This document shows positions 1 to 4,959 of a stretch of 5,690 bases of DNA, one piece after another (positions within the stretch are counted from its first letter, which is position 1; each line of letters starts with the position of its first letter). A program made the translations under genes and the position numbers. Source of the stretch: Comamonadaceae bacterium (lineage in GTDB: Bacteria; Pseudomonadota; Gammaproteobacteria; Burkholderiales; Burkholderiaceae_C); assembly GCA_947454695.1 (NCBI GenBank), contig CANGMW010000176.1, positions 1 to 5,690 of the forward strand, given 5' to 3'. The notes beneath the pieces are model-generated. The model saw only the letters and a program-made list of their open reading frames with translations, did not search any database and was not told the DNA's origin.

Positions 1-204
1 CAACCCACCCGATTCAAGGTGGACAGCAAGTGGACCTACACCACACAAGTCGGGGCCACGTTTGCCATCGACAAACGTTGGTTCGTGGATGTTTTCTACA
101 GCGTCACGCCGCTGAAAACCAAAACCACGTTCTCAACCGGTCAAACGCAAGACATCACACTGGATCCCATTGCCTATGGCCTGGCCATCGGTGTGAAGTT
201 CTAA
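1..204 (+). CDS. ompW: OmpW family outer-membrane porin, C-terminal fragment (5' end outside window)
   Basis: The reading frame is open from base 1 and ends with TAA at 202-204, giving 67 residues that are the end of a longer protein. OmpW proteins are small eight-stranded outer-membrane beta-barrels that form a narrow hydrophobic channel. The fragment has alternating amphipathic strands: a W-T-Y-T-T-Q-V-G-A strand, a K-R-W-F-V-D-V-F-Y strand, a threonine-rich turn, then the family's closing L-D-P motif followed by a last strand ending in phenylalanine (G-V-K-F). A terminal Phe is the usual recognition signal for the BAM assembly machine. The order QVG, W-F/L-V, T-rich turn and LDP matches the C-terminal third of E. 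coli OmpW as I remember it. The GTG at 19 is internal, not a start. The gene is convergent with pglL and followed by its own terminator, so it is an independent unit. The signal peptide and first strands cannot be seen. Confidence 0.88.
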   Translation, partial: QPTRFKVDSKWTYTTQVGATFAIDKRWFVDVFYSVTPLKTKTTFSTGQTQDITLDPIAYGLAIGVKF

Positions 205-224
205 TTACATTCAAGCCAACTTGT

Positions 225-259
225 ATGCCACCAGGGCCATTGGCCTTGGTGGCATTTTT
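225..259 (+). terminator. Rho-independent terminator of ompW
   Basis: Arms at 225-238 and 242-255 pair over 14 bp, with one G-T wobble and a 3-base ATT loop, followed by a run of five T (255-259). It begins 20 bases after the ompW stop, so it terminates + strand transcription. On the - strand the stem is not followed by a T-run, but the helix could still hinder transcripts coming from pglL. Confidence 0.93.
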
Positions 260-310
260 GTTTGTGCATGAACACAATGCTTTGGCTTGAGACCCGGTTA
301 GTGCCACATC

Positions 311-323
311 CTGCGCGGCGCAG
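311..323. repeat. Short GC-rich inverted repeat just past the pglL stop
   Basis: CTGCGC and GCGCAG flank a single G, so the hairpin would have 5 bp and a 3-base loop. It starts 3 bases beyond the pglL stop codon. There is no T-run on the - strand, so it is not a standard intrinsic terminator. It may simply stabilise the 3' end or be chance. Confidence 0.3.
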
Positions 324-326
324 CGA

Positions 327-1991
327 TTATTCCAGCGCGATAGCTTTGAGCTCCGGGTACTTCGTCTCAGCCAGTGCACGGTAGTCGTTCAGCACCTGCT
401 GGTAGATGACGGGGCCAAACAGGCCTTTGATCACTTGACGCTCCCGCGCCGCGTCTGGTGCACGTCCGTTGAGGTCCAGCGCCAAGCTGTAGGAAAAGTG
501 CAGGGCCAGCCAGGAAAAGCGTTGGCTGGCTCGCGCGAGCAAAGCGAGTTGCTCGTCACGCATGTCCCGCGCAACAGGGATGCGCATGGCATCCAAGAGA
601 TCGCGCCATTGGGTCAAGAGCACAAGCGATGGGCGTAAATAGTCTGCAGGGACCGCATTGATCTTCTGCTTTTCAAATCGCGCCATGCGGAAGTCCTCTT
701 CCACTTTGATGTACTCCAAGCCGATCCAGACCGTCAAAACCACAAAACTGATGGCTAGCAGCGATTCAAGCCGCCCGCGAAAACGAGTAACGACTTGATT
801 CGCTGCCGACGTATCGCGGTCGATCATGCCCATAACCCATGCTGCCGGAAATAAAAAATATGCATACGAAAAGGGCAGCTCCAACATGCTGTGCACACCT
901 AACGGCAACACAAACGCAAAGCCCATCAAGGTCCTGGCTCGCGTGGCCAACTGCCACCGCTTGAGCAACCACACCGCGGCCACGCCGCTGATAAGCAAGC
1001 CCGCCGGCACGCCGAACCAGACGCACAAATCCAATACCAAGTTGTGCGAGTAAGTTGTCTGCTCGGTGCCGATCACATGCAGCGCGCCCGCTTGCTGCGC
1101 CGCCGGCGTTTGCAACCAGCCAAAGCCCCACCAAGGCGACTCCTGAAGCCCCATCAGCAACTGCTTCCAAATGATGATGCGGCCTTCAAACGCGACGGCG
1201 TTGTTCAAATGAAATTCATCGTAGGTCGTGATGAACTTGATCGCCCAACTGCATGCGATCAGACCCGCACACCAGAGCCAGACCTTGTAGGGCTGAATGC
1301 GTATGGGCATGTTTTTACGGAGCATGCCGTAGTGAATGATGACCAAACCCACCGCCGAGAGCATGGCTGTGCGTGACTGCGCACTCAGCACACCCAGACT
1401 CAACACCGCGATGACCACAGTAGTAAAAGTGCCGCTGATCGCCAGAGTTTCATAAAGCCAGACCGTGGCCACCACACCCATGAGCAAAAACGTAGCCAGG
1501 TTATTAGGCTGTGCCAAATTAGCCGTAGCGCGATGCAACTGGGTGGGAGTAATGACCCACGGATTAAGCGCGGACGCCAGCTCAAGGAATTGCACGAACG
1601 CCATGAGTGCGCTGATCAGGGCTATGGCCATCCAAGTGAATGCAAGCGCCTTGAAATGGTCTTCTTTTGCGGGGTCATGTTGCAGGCCGAACTGCCATGC
1701 CACCCACATGCCGCTCATATAAACAACCCCGAGCGTTACATCGCCTAAGTACAAGTTAGGCATCAAAACGGATTGCAGGCCCATGATGACCAAGATGGTA
1801 AAAACCAAGGGCGTCAATGCACTGTTCAATGGAGCCGATTTAGAACGCCACGCGCGCCAAACAATAACGGCACATACTGGCAATAAGCTCGCAAAGAGCC
1901 ATGCTTCATGTAGAAAACTCAGCCAAGGATAGAACCCAAAGGGCGACAAAAAGCCTTGGACAACACAGATTAAGAGGATCAGAGCTGGCAT
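327..1991 (-). CDS. pglL: PglL/TfpO-like O-oligosaccharyltransferase (pilin glycosylation, Wzy_C family)
   Basis: This is a polytopic inner-membrane enzyme of 554 residues from the ATG at 1991. Enzymes of this family transfer a lipid-linked glycan onto Ser/Thr of periplasmic or pilin proteins. About ten hydrophobic segments fill residues 1-430, followed by a roughly 125-residue hydrophilic C-terminal region. Family signatures are visible: Q-P-N-N-L at about 161-165; Y-S-H-N-L-V-L-D at about 314-321 in the large periplasmic loop, with His316 aligning to the essential His of Neisseria PglL; and H-S-M-L-E-L-P at about 367-373. The same signatures occur in Wzy polymerases and WaaL ligases, but the H-S-M-L-E-x-P form and the position directly after a pilin favour PglL/TfpO. 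The frame stays open to an ATG at 2072, but that start would overlap pilin 2 by 41 bases and adds a non-membrane tail. The ATG at 1991 starts at a membrane segment. Neither start has a Shine-Dalgarno. Expression probably depends on read-through from the pilins. Confidence 0.88.
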   Translation of the reverse strand: MPALILLICVVQGFLSPFGFYPWLSFLHEAWLFASLLPVCAVIVWRAWRSKSAPLNSALTPLVFTILVIMGLQSVLMPNLYLGDVTLGVVYMSGMWVAWQFGLQHDPAKEDHFKALAFTWMAIALISALMAFVQFLELASALNPWVITPTQLHRATANLAQPNNLATFLLMGVVATVWLYETLAISGTFTTVVIAVLSLGVLSAQSRTAMLSAVGLVIIHYGMLRKNMPIRIQPYKVWLWCAGLIACSWAIKFITTYDEFHLNNAVAFEGRIIIWKQLLMGLQESPWWGFGWLQTPAAQQAGALHVIGTEQTTYSHNLVLDLCVWFGVPAGLLISGVAAVWLLKRWQLATRARTLMGFAFVLPLGVHSMLELPFSYAYFLFPAAWVMGMIDRDTSAANQVVTRFRGRLESLLAISFVVLTVWIGLEYIKVEEDFRMARFEKQKINAVPADYLRPSLVLLTQWRDLLDAMRIPVARDMRDEQLALLARASQRFSWLALHFSYSLALDLNGRAPDAARERQVIKGLFGPVIYQQVLNDYRALAETKYPELKAIALE

Positions 1992-2013
1992 AAAAAACGC
2001 CCCGAAGGGCGTT
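1992..2013 (-). terminator. Rho-independent terminator of the pilin genes, UUCG loop, abutting the pglL ATG
   Basis: On the - strand AACGCCC (2013-2007), TTCG (2006-2003) and GGGCGTT (2002-1996) form a perfect 7-bp stem with a UUCG tetraloop. The T-run 1997-1992 ends right at the pglL ATG (1991). The hairpin starts 18 bases after the pilin 2 stop. It should limit transcription into pglL. In transcripts that pass, it covers the place where a ribosome-binding site would be. Confidence 0.9.
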
Positions 2014-2031
2014 GGTTTTGTCGATGCAAAC

Positions 2032-2529
2032 TTACTGGTATGCCCAGCCACTGGCGCCAGCAACTGAGGCATCTCGGCAAGTTGCCGGGAAATACTTGGC
2101 GGGGGCTGTTGTAGCGCTTGGCCCGCATGCCCAACTGATCACGGTGCTAGGCGTAGACGCTACATCGAAGGTAGGTGACAAAACTACACCCCCAGTGATT
2201 TGACTAAGTCTTGATGACGCCAGCGCATAAACTTGACCAGTTGAATTGGTACCGACAGACGCGACATAGGTAGTACCAGAACCAGAGGTTACTTCACAAC
2301 CCCATTTACCTGCCGATGCTATGGAAGCAATATTTTGACCTGCGTTGGATTGAACCTTTTCAGACACAGCAGTACGGCAGGCAGATGCAGCTAAAACCAC
2401 CTCTGACATTCTCGCTCGCACTGTGTAGTCTTGGTACGCTGGCAAAGCCACTGCCGCCAAGATGCCAATAATGGCCACCACAATCATCAGTTCAATCAGC
2501 GTAAAGCCTTTTTGAATCATTTTTTTCAT
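2032..2529 (-). CDS. pilA: Type IVa pilin (second of a tandem pair)
   Basis: This is a 165-residue major-pilin-type protein. It has a short leader M-K-K-M-I-Q-K-G, then the class III N-terminus F-T-L-I-E-L-M. Prepilin peptidase PilD would cleave after Gly8 and methylate Phe9. Glu13 is the conserved Glu5 of the mature chain needed for assembly. A hydrophobic helix to about residue 30 anchors the subunit and forms the fibre core, followed by A-Y-Q-D-Y-T-V-R-A-R-M. Cysteines lie at 51, 78, 135 and 151; Cys135-Cys151 would close the C-terminal D-region loop and Cys51-Cys78 a second loop. The middle is rich in Ser, Thr and Gly. The start is supported by GGGAGGA at 2542-2536, with GGAGG 7 bases from the ATG. 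It lies 97 bases behind pilin 1 with no terminator seen between, so it is probably co-transcribed from the sigma-54 promoter, and it is followed by a strong terminator. Which paralogue is the major subunit cannot be told. Confidence 0.95.
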   Translation of the reverse strand: MKKMIQKGFTLIELMIVVAIIGILAAVALPAYQDYTVRARMSEVVLAASACRTAVSEKVQSNAGQNIASIASAGKWGCEVTSGSGTTYVASVGTNSTGQVYALASSRLSQITGGVVLSPTFDVASTPSTVISWACGPSATTAPAKYFPATCRDASVAGASGWAYQ

Positions 2530-2626
2530 CGCATATCCTCCCTTTTGGTTTATAGAACTAACACTTCAATTACTTACTCTCCCACCTTCAAACTGAATGA
2601 TTCAACGGCCAACGCATCAATGTCGC

Positions 2627-3112
2627 TTAAGGCGCCCAGCTCAGATTCGTAGCTTTTGTGGCCGTTGCCGTGCTACGGCATGTGGCCGGCAAATATTTAG
2701 AAAGGGTATCCGCAGACGGTCCGCAATCCCAAGAGGTCACGCTATCGTTCGTGGCATTAGGAGTAGGCACCAAGATCACAGAACCACTGACTTGTGGAAG
2801 CTTACTGGTATTGACCGTGACATTGATTGAGCCATCCGAAGCTGTTTGCACCTTGCTCACAAATTGTGTGGTGGGCGTAGACGATTCACAACCCCACGCC
2901 CCTGCCAATGGCAGCGATGTGCCGTACCTGCTTTGGTAGCCTTCGGAAACGCTGGTGCGGCAAGCAGATGCAGCCAACACCACTTCAGACATTTTGGCGC
3001 GCACGGTGTAATCCTGATAAGCAGGCAAAGCCACGGCTGCCAAGATGCCGATGATGGCCACCACGATCATCAATTCGATGAGGGTGAAACCTTTTTGTGC
3101 TGCGTTTTTCAT
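2627..3112 (-). CDS. pilA: Type IVa pilin (first of a tandem pair)
   Basis: This pilin has 161 residues. The leader M-K-N-A-A-Q-K-G is followed by F-T-L-I-E-L-M, with PilD cleavage after Gly8 and the assembly glutamate at 13. The hydrophobic helix to about residue 30 and residues 31-57 are almost identical to pilin 2, while the globular domain differs. Cysteines are at 51, 75, 130 and 145, the last pair forming the D-region loop. The C-terminal tail is Thr/Ser rich and ends N-L-S-W-A-P. The frame is open further upstream to 3256, but the ATG at 3112 is right: it gives a normal 8-residue leader, has GGAGAG (3122-3117) 6 bases from GGAG to ATG, and lies downstream of the promoter at 3231-3246. 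The sigma-54 promoter implies PilS/PilR-type control, as known for Pseudomonas pilA. It is likely the promoter-proximal, and so probably the most abundant, pilin of the pair. Confidence 0.95.
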   Translation of the reverse strand: MKNAAQKGFTLIELMIVVAIIGILAAVALPAYQDYTVRAKMSEVVLAASACRTSVSEGYQSRYGTSLPLAGAWGCESSTPTTQFVSKVQTASDGSINVTVNTSKLPQVSGSVILVPTPNATNDSVTSWDCGPSADTLSKYLPATCRSTATATKATNLSWAP

Positions 3113-3151
3113 AATTCTCTCCAAGTTTGAGCCATCTAACTTTGATGACCC

Positions 3152-3179
3152 AGCAAGCCGGCTTTTGCTTTGAAGCAAA
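3152..3179 (-). other. Possible alternative hairpins in the pilin 1 5' leader
   Basis: On the - strand TTTGCT (3179-3174) and AGCAAA (3169-3164) can pair around a TCAA loop. The same AGCAA can instead pair with TTGCT (3156-3152) around an 8-base loop. The two helices exclude each other. They lie inside the predicted leader of about 107 bases, some 30-40 bases before the ribosome-binding site. Stems are only 5-6 bp, so this may be chance. Confidence 0.25.
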
Positions 3180-3230
3180 CGCATCTTGCGTTGCCTTTGC
3201 CATGCTCTGTACATTCCCTGCTTGGTACTC

Positions 3231-3246
3231 TGCATCTTCTGTGCCA
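3231..3246 (-). promoter_or_regulatory. Sigma-54 (RpoN) promoter driving the pilin genes
   Basis: Read on the - strand, 3246-3231 is TGGCAC-AGAAG-ATGCA. It matches the sigma-54 consensus TGGCACG-N4-TTGCW at 10 of 12 defined positions, with the essential GG and GC exactly 10 bases apart. The transcript would start near 3220, leaving a leader of about 107 bases before the pilin 1 ATG. Pilin genes of Pseudomonas and many other type IV-piliated proteobacteria are RpoN-dependent, which fits. I found no comparable sigma-70 promoter in the region. Confidence 0.85.
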
Positions 3247-3319
3247 ACTTGCTCAAACCCGTTTTTGGTCATGGATTGTGAAAGAAACAGCAAAAAATCC
3301 TGCAATCCGGTGAACTTAT

Positions 3320-3332
3320 GAAGCATTTGATG
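3320..3332 (-). promoter_or_regulatory. Candidate IHF site upstream of the sigma-54 promoter
   Basis: On the - strand this reads CATCAAATGCTTC. It agrees with the IHF consensus WATCAA-N4-TTR in the core ATCAA-N4-TT and misses the two outer positions. It lies between the sigma-54 promoter and the upstream dyad, where IHF bending is typical for enhancer-activated promoters. The motif is short, so confidence is low. Confidence 0.35.
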
Positions 3333-3338
3333 GGTTTG

Positions 3339-3368
3339 TTGACATTTTTGTCAGGACAATAATGTCAA
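3339..3368. promoter_or_regulatory. 30-bp near-perfect dyad, candidate activator (PilR-like) enhancer
   Basis: Arms 3339-3352 and 3355-3368 are inverted copies over 14 positions with a single T/T mismatch (3347 and 3360) and a 2-base AG centre. The outer half is TTGACATT/AATGTCAA and the inner half TTGTC/GACAA, so four TGTC cores are arranged in pairs on opposite strands. It lies about 119-148 bp upstream of the predicted sigma-54 start, a normal distance for a bacterial enhancer. No T-run follows on either strand, so it does not look like a terminator of the FHA gene. From memory, Pseudomonas PilR sites also have TGTC cores upstream of pilA; the assignment is inference. Confidence 0.5.
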
Positions 3369-3392
3369 AGCACAGGCCACCTCGATCGGACT

Positions 3393-4016
3393 CTAGGAGC
3401 CCATCACGATTTGCATTTGAATGCCGGAGAGCTCGATCAGGTCACCGCTTTTAAGTTTGATGGCGTCTTTGCCCACCGGGGTGCCGTTGAGAATGGGAGC
3501 GCTGTTGCCTTCGACGTGCGAAACCATGAAGCTGTTGTTGCGGCGCGTGATGGAGGCAATGGCGACGCCGGGTTTGCCCACTGTTGTCACAGCCTTGGTC
3601 AACGGCACTTCACGGCCAGCCGCCGAGCCCGAGAGCACGCGCAACATGGCTTGCGATTTTGGGGTGTGGCCCGCCAAGGCGCGGTCTGTGGCTGAATAGG
3701 GCTGTGTGCTTCCATACTCCACACCCCCCAAGCCATTGACTAACCGTATTTTGTATTTGCCGACTTCAATGACATCGCCGTCACTGAGCATTTGCCTCTT
3801 CACTGCGCGGCCGTTGACATAGGTGCCGTTGGTGCTGTTGAGGTCTTCCACAAAAACCTGCTCACCGTTTAAAGACACTGCAGCGTGCTCGCCGCTGACG
3901 GCCAAGTTGTCGATCATCACATCGTTGAACGGACGTCGACCCAGCGTTGTACGCTCTTTGGTTAACGGCACCTCCTTGATGACCACACCGTCGATCGATA
4001 AGACCATTTTCGGCAT
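3393..4016 (-). CDS. Double forkhead-associated (FHA) domain protein
   Basis: This is a 207-residue cytoplasmic protein without signal peptide or membrane segment. FHA domains bind phosphothreonine peptides and usually act as readers of Ser/Thr kinases. Domain 1 covers about residues 5-93 and has all binding motifs: G26-R27, S41-G-E-H44 and the loop N60-S-T-N-G64 before T-Y-V-N-G. A linker at about 95-120 contains several Thr and Ser. Domain 2, about 123-205, keeps the fold pattern (L-x-G near the start, T-T-V-G-K, N-G-x-P, G-D-L-I-E-L) but lacks a clear G-R and S-x-x-H, so it may be structural or bind something else. The start has AGGAG at 4027-4023, 6 bases from the ATG. It lies 43 bases behind the PP2C gene in the same direction and is probably co-transcribed with it; phosphatase and reader would belong to one phosphothreonine pathway. 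No intrinsic terminator with a T-run is seen after it. Confidence 0.93.
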   Translation of the reverse strand: MPKMVLSIDGVVIKEVPLTKERTTLGRRPFNDVMIDNLAVSGEHAAVSLNGEQVFVEDLNSTNGTYVNGRAVKRQMLSDGDVIEVGKYKIRLVNGLGGVEYGSTQPYSATDRALAGHTPKSQAMLRVLSGSAAGREVPLTKAVTTVGKPGVAIASITRRNNSFMVSHVEGNSAPILNGTPVGKDAIKLKSGDLIELSGIQMQIVMGS

Positions 4017-4059
4017 GCCCTGCTCCTGTTCATTCCGGGGTTCACTTCATTTCTAATTT

Positions 4060-4845
4060 TTATTGTCCCAGCAAACGTGAAAGCAGAGTGCGTCTTTTTG
4101 TAATCGGATCGGTCTCAACCAGCACCACTGAAATGTTGTCATGCCCGCCATACGCATTGGCGGTGTTGACCAATGCGCGCGCCTTGATCTCCATGGAAGG
4201 CTCGTTGTTAAGTATTTTTGCAATTTGTCGGTCTTGCACCATGTCTGACAAGCCGTCTGAACACAACAGGTAGCTGTCGCCGGGTGTCAATGTGAAGTCG
4301 TTGATGTCCATCACGACATCCTCTTCCACACCAAGCGCGCGCGTCACCACATTTTTTTGCGGGGAGTTTGCGGCTTGTTTGTGCGTCATCAAGCCCGCGT
4401 CCACACGCTCCTGCAGCAAGGAGTGGTCTTTGGTAAGTTGGGTGAGTTGGCCGCGCCGCAGCCGGTAACAGCGCGAATCGCCCACATGGCCCACCACCAC
4501 GGTGTGTTGACGAAACACGGCCACTACCAAAGTAGTGCCCATCCCGGTGTACTGCTCGTTGTGCTGCGACGCTTGGAAAACAGCAGCGTTGGCTTTTTCA
4601 ACACTGACTTCAATAGCGCGACGAACGCTTTTATCGCTGGCGTCGGCAGGCGCCTGGGATAACCAGTCGCCCAAATCCTGAGCGATGGCGTTCACGGCCA
4701 TGTTACTGGCCACTTCACCTGCCTTGTAGCCACCCATGCCATCGGCCAAGATCACCAAACCGAGCGCTTCTTGAACAAAAAGGGCGTCTTCATTGTTCTC
4801 ACGCACCAAGCCCGCATGGGTTTGACTGCAGTAGCGGTAGGGCAT
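4060..4845 (-). CDS. PP2C-family (PPM/Stp1-type) Ser/Thr protein phosphatase
   Basis: This 261-residue soluble protein is of normal length for bacterial single-domain PP2C enzymes, which remove phosphate from phospho-Ser/Thr using two metal ions. The motifs appear in order: N-N-E-D at 17-20; A-D-G-M-G-G at 34-39, with metal ligands Asp35 and Gly36; G-M-G-T-T at 101-105; V-G-D-S-R at 121-125; T-K-D-H-S at 138-142; V-T-R-A-L-G at 167-172; C-S-D-G-L-S at 195-200, with ligand Asp197; and H-D-N at 235-237, with ligand Asp236. All catalytic residues are present, so it should be active. An in-frame stop lies one codon before the ATG at 4845, and the first strand follows at once, so the start is firm although no good Shine-Dalgarno precedes it. 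It would oppose a Ser/Thr kinase read by the neighbouring FHA protein. No kinase gene is in the window. Confidence 0.95.
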   Translation of the reverse strand: MPYRYCSQTHAGLVRENNEDALFVQEALGLVILADGMGGYKAGEVASNMAVNAIAQDLGDWLSQAPADASDKSVRRAIEVSVEKANAAVFQASQHNEQYTGMGTTLVVAVFRQHTVVVGHVGDSRCYRLRRGQLTQLTKDHSLLQERVDAGLMTHKQAANSPQKNVVTRALGVEEDVVMDINDFTLTPGDSYLLCSDGLSDMVQDRQIAKILNNEPSMEIKARALVNTANAYGGHDNISVVLVETDPITKRRTLLSRLLGQ

Positions 4846-4940
4846 GGTCTACGCCAAAGGGCCGGCGGTAAGGTGCAGTGTCGCTACAGCGATGTGGCGC
4901 CTACCCGCGTCGGCCTTAGTGTGTGAGGACTGGATAAGCA

Positions 4941-4959
4941 CCTGAGCAGTGTGCTCAGG
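4941..4959 (-). terminator. Hairpin at the terC stop codon, possible weak terminator
   Basis: CCTGAGCA (4941-4948) and TGCTCAGG (4952-4959) form a perfect 8-bp stem with a 3-base loop, and the TGA stop of terC (4957-4955) sits inside it. In the gene direction the stem is followed by TGCTTATCC, a poor T-run. A run of five T (4961-4965) follows only on the + strand, where it is the reverse complement of Lys/Glu codons. It is probably a weak terminator or 3'-end stabiliser for terC. The remaining 95 bases before the phosphatase ATG show no clear promoter. Confidence 0.5.

Noticed and set aside
30..290. 86-codon + strand frame running through the ompW end and its terminator
   Set aside because: It is out of frame with the recognisable porin end and reads through the terminator hairpin.
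766..1376. Long overlapping open frames on both strands within pglL
   Set aside because: They are shadow frames of a well-supported membrane protein gene, with no family features and no ribosome-binding sites.
1992..2072. 27-residue N-terminal extension of PglL from the ATG at 2072
   Set aside because: It overlaps pilin 2, spans the terminator and lacks a Shine-Dalgarno; the ATG at 1991 begins at a membrane segment as expected for the family.
2530..2626. TATAAA between the pilins as a separate promoter for pilin 2
   Set aside because: No -35 element at suitable distance, no sigma-54 motif in the 97-base gap; co-transcription with pilin 1 is simpler.
3113..3256. In-frame 48-residue N-terminal extension of pilin 1
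   Set aside because: It would start upstream of the sigma-54 promoter's transcript start, has no ribosome-binding site, and would replace the normal 8-residue prepilin leader.
3339..3368. The dyad as a terminator of the FHA gene, or its TTGACA as a sigma-70 -35 box
   Set aside because: No T-run follows on either strand, and no acceptable -10 box lies 16-18 bases from either TTGACA.
4880..4891. Small palindrome TCGCTACAGCGA between terC and the phosphatase gene
   Set aside because: Only 5-bp arms with a 2-base centre and no promoter nearby; not distinguishable from chance.
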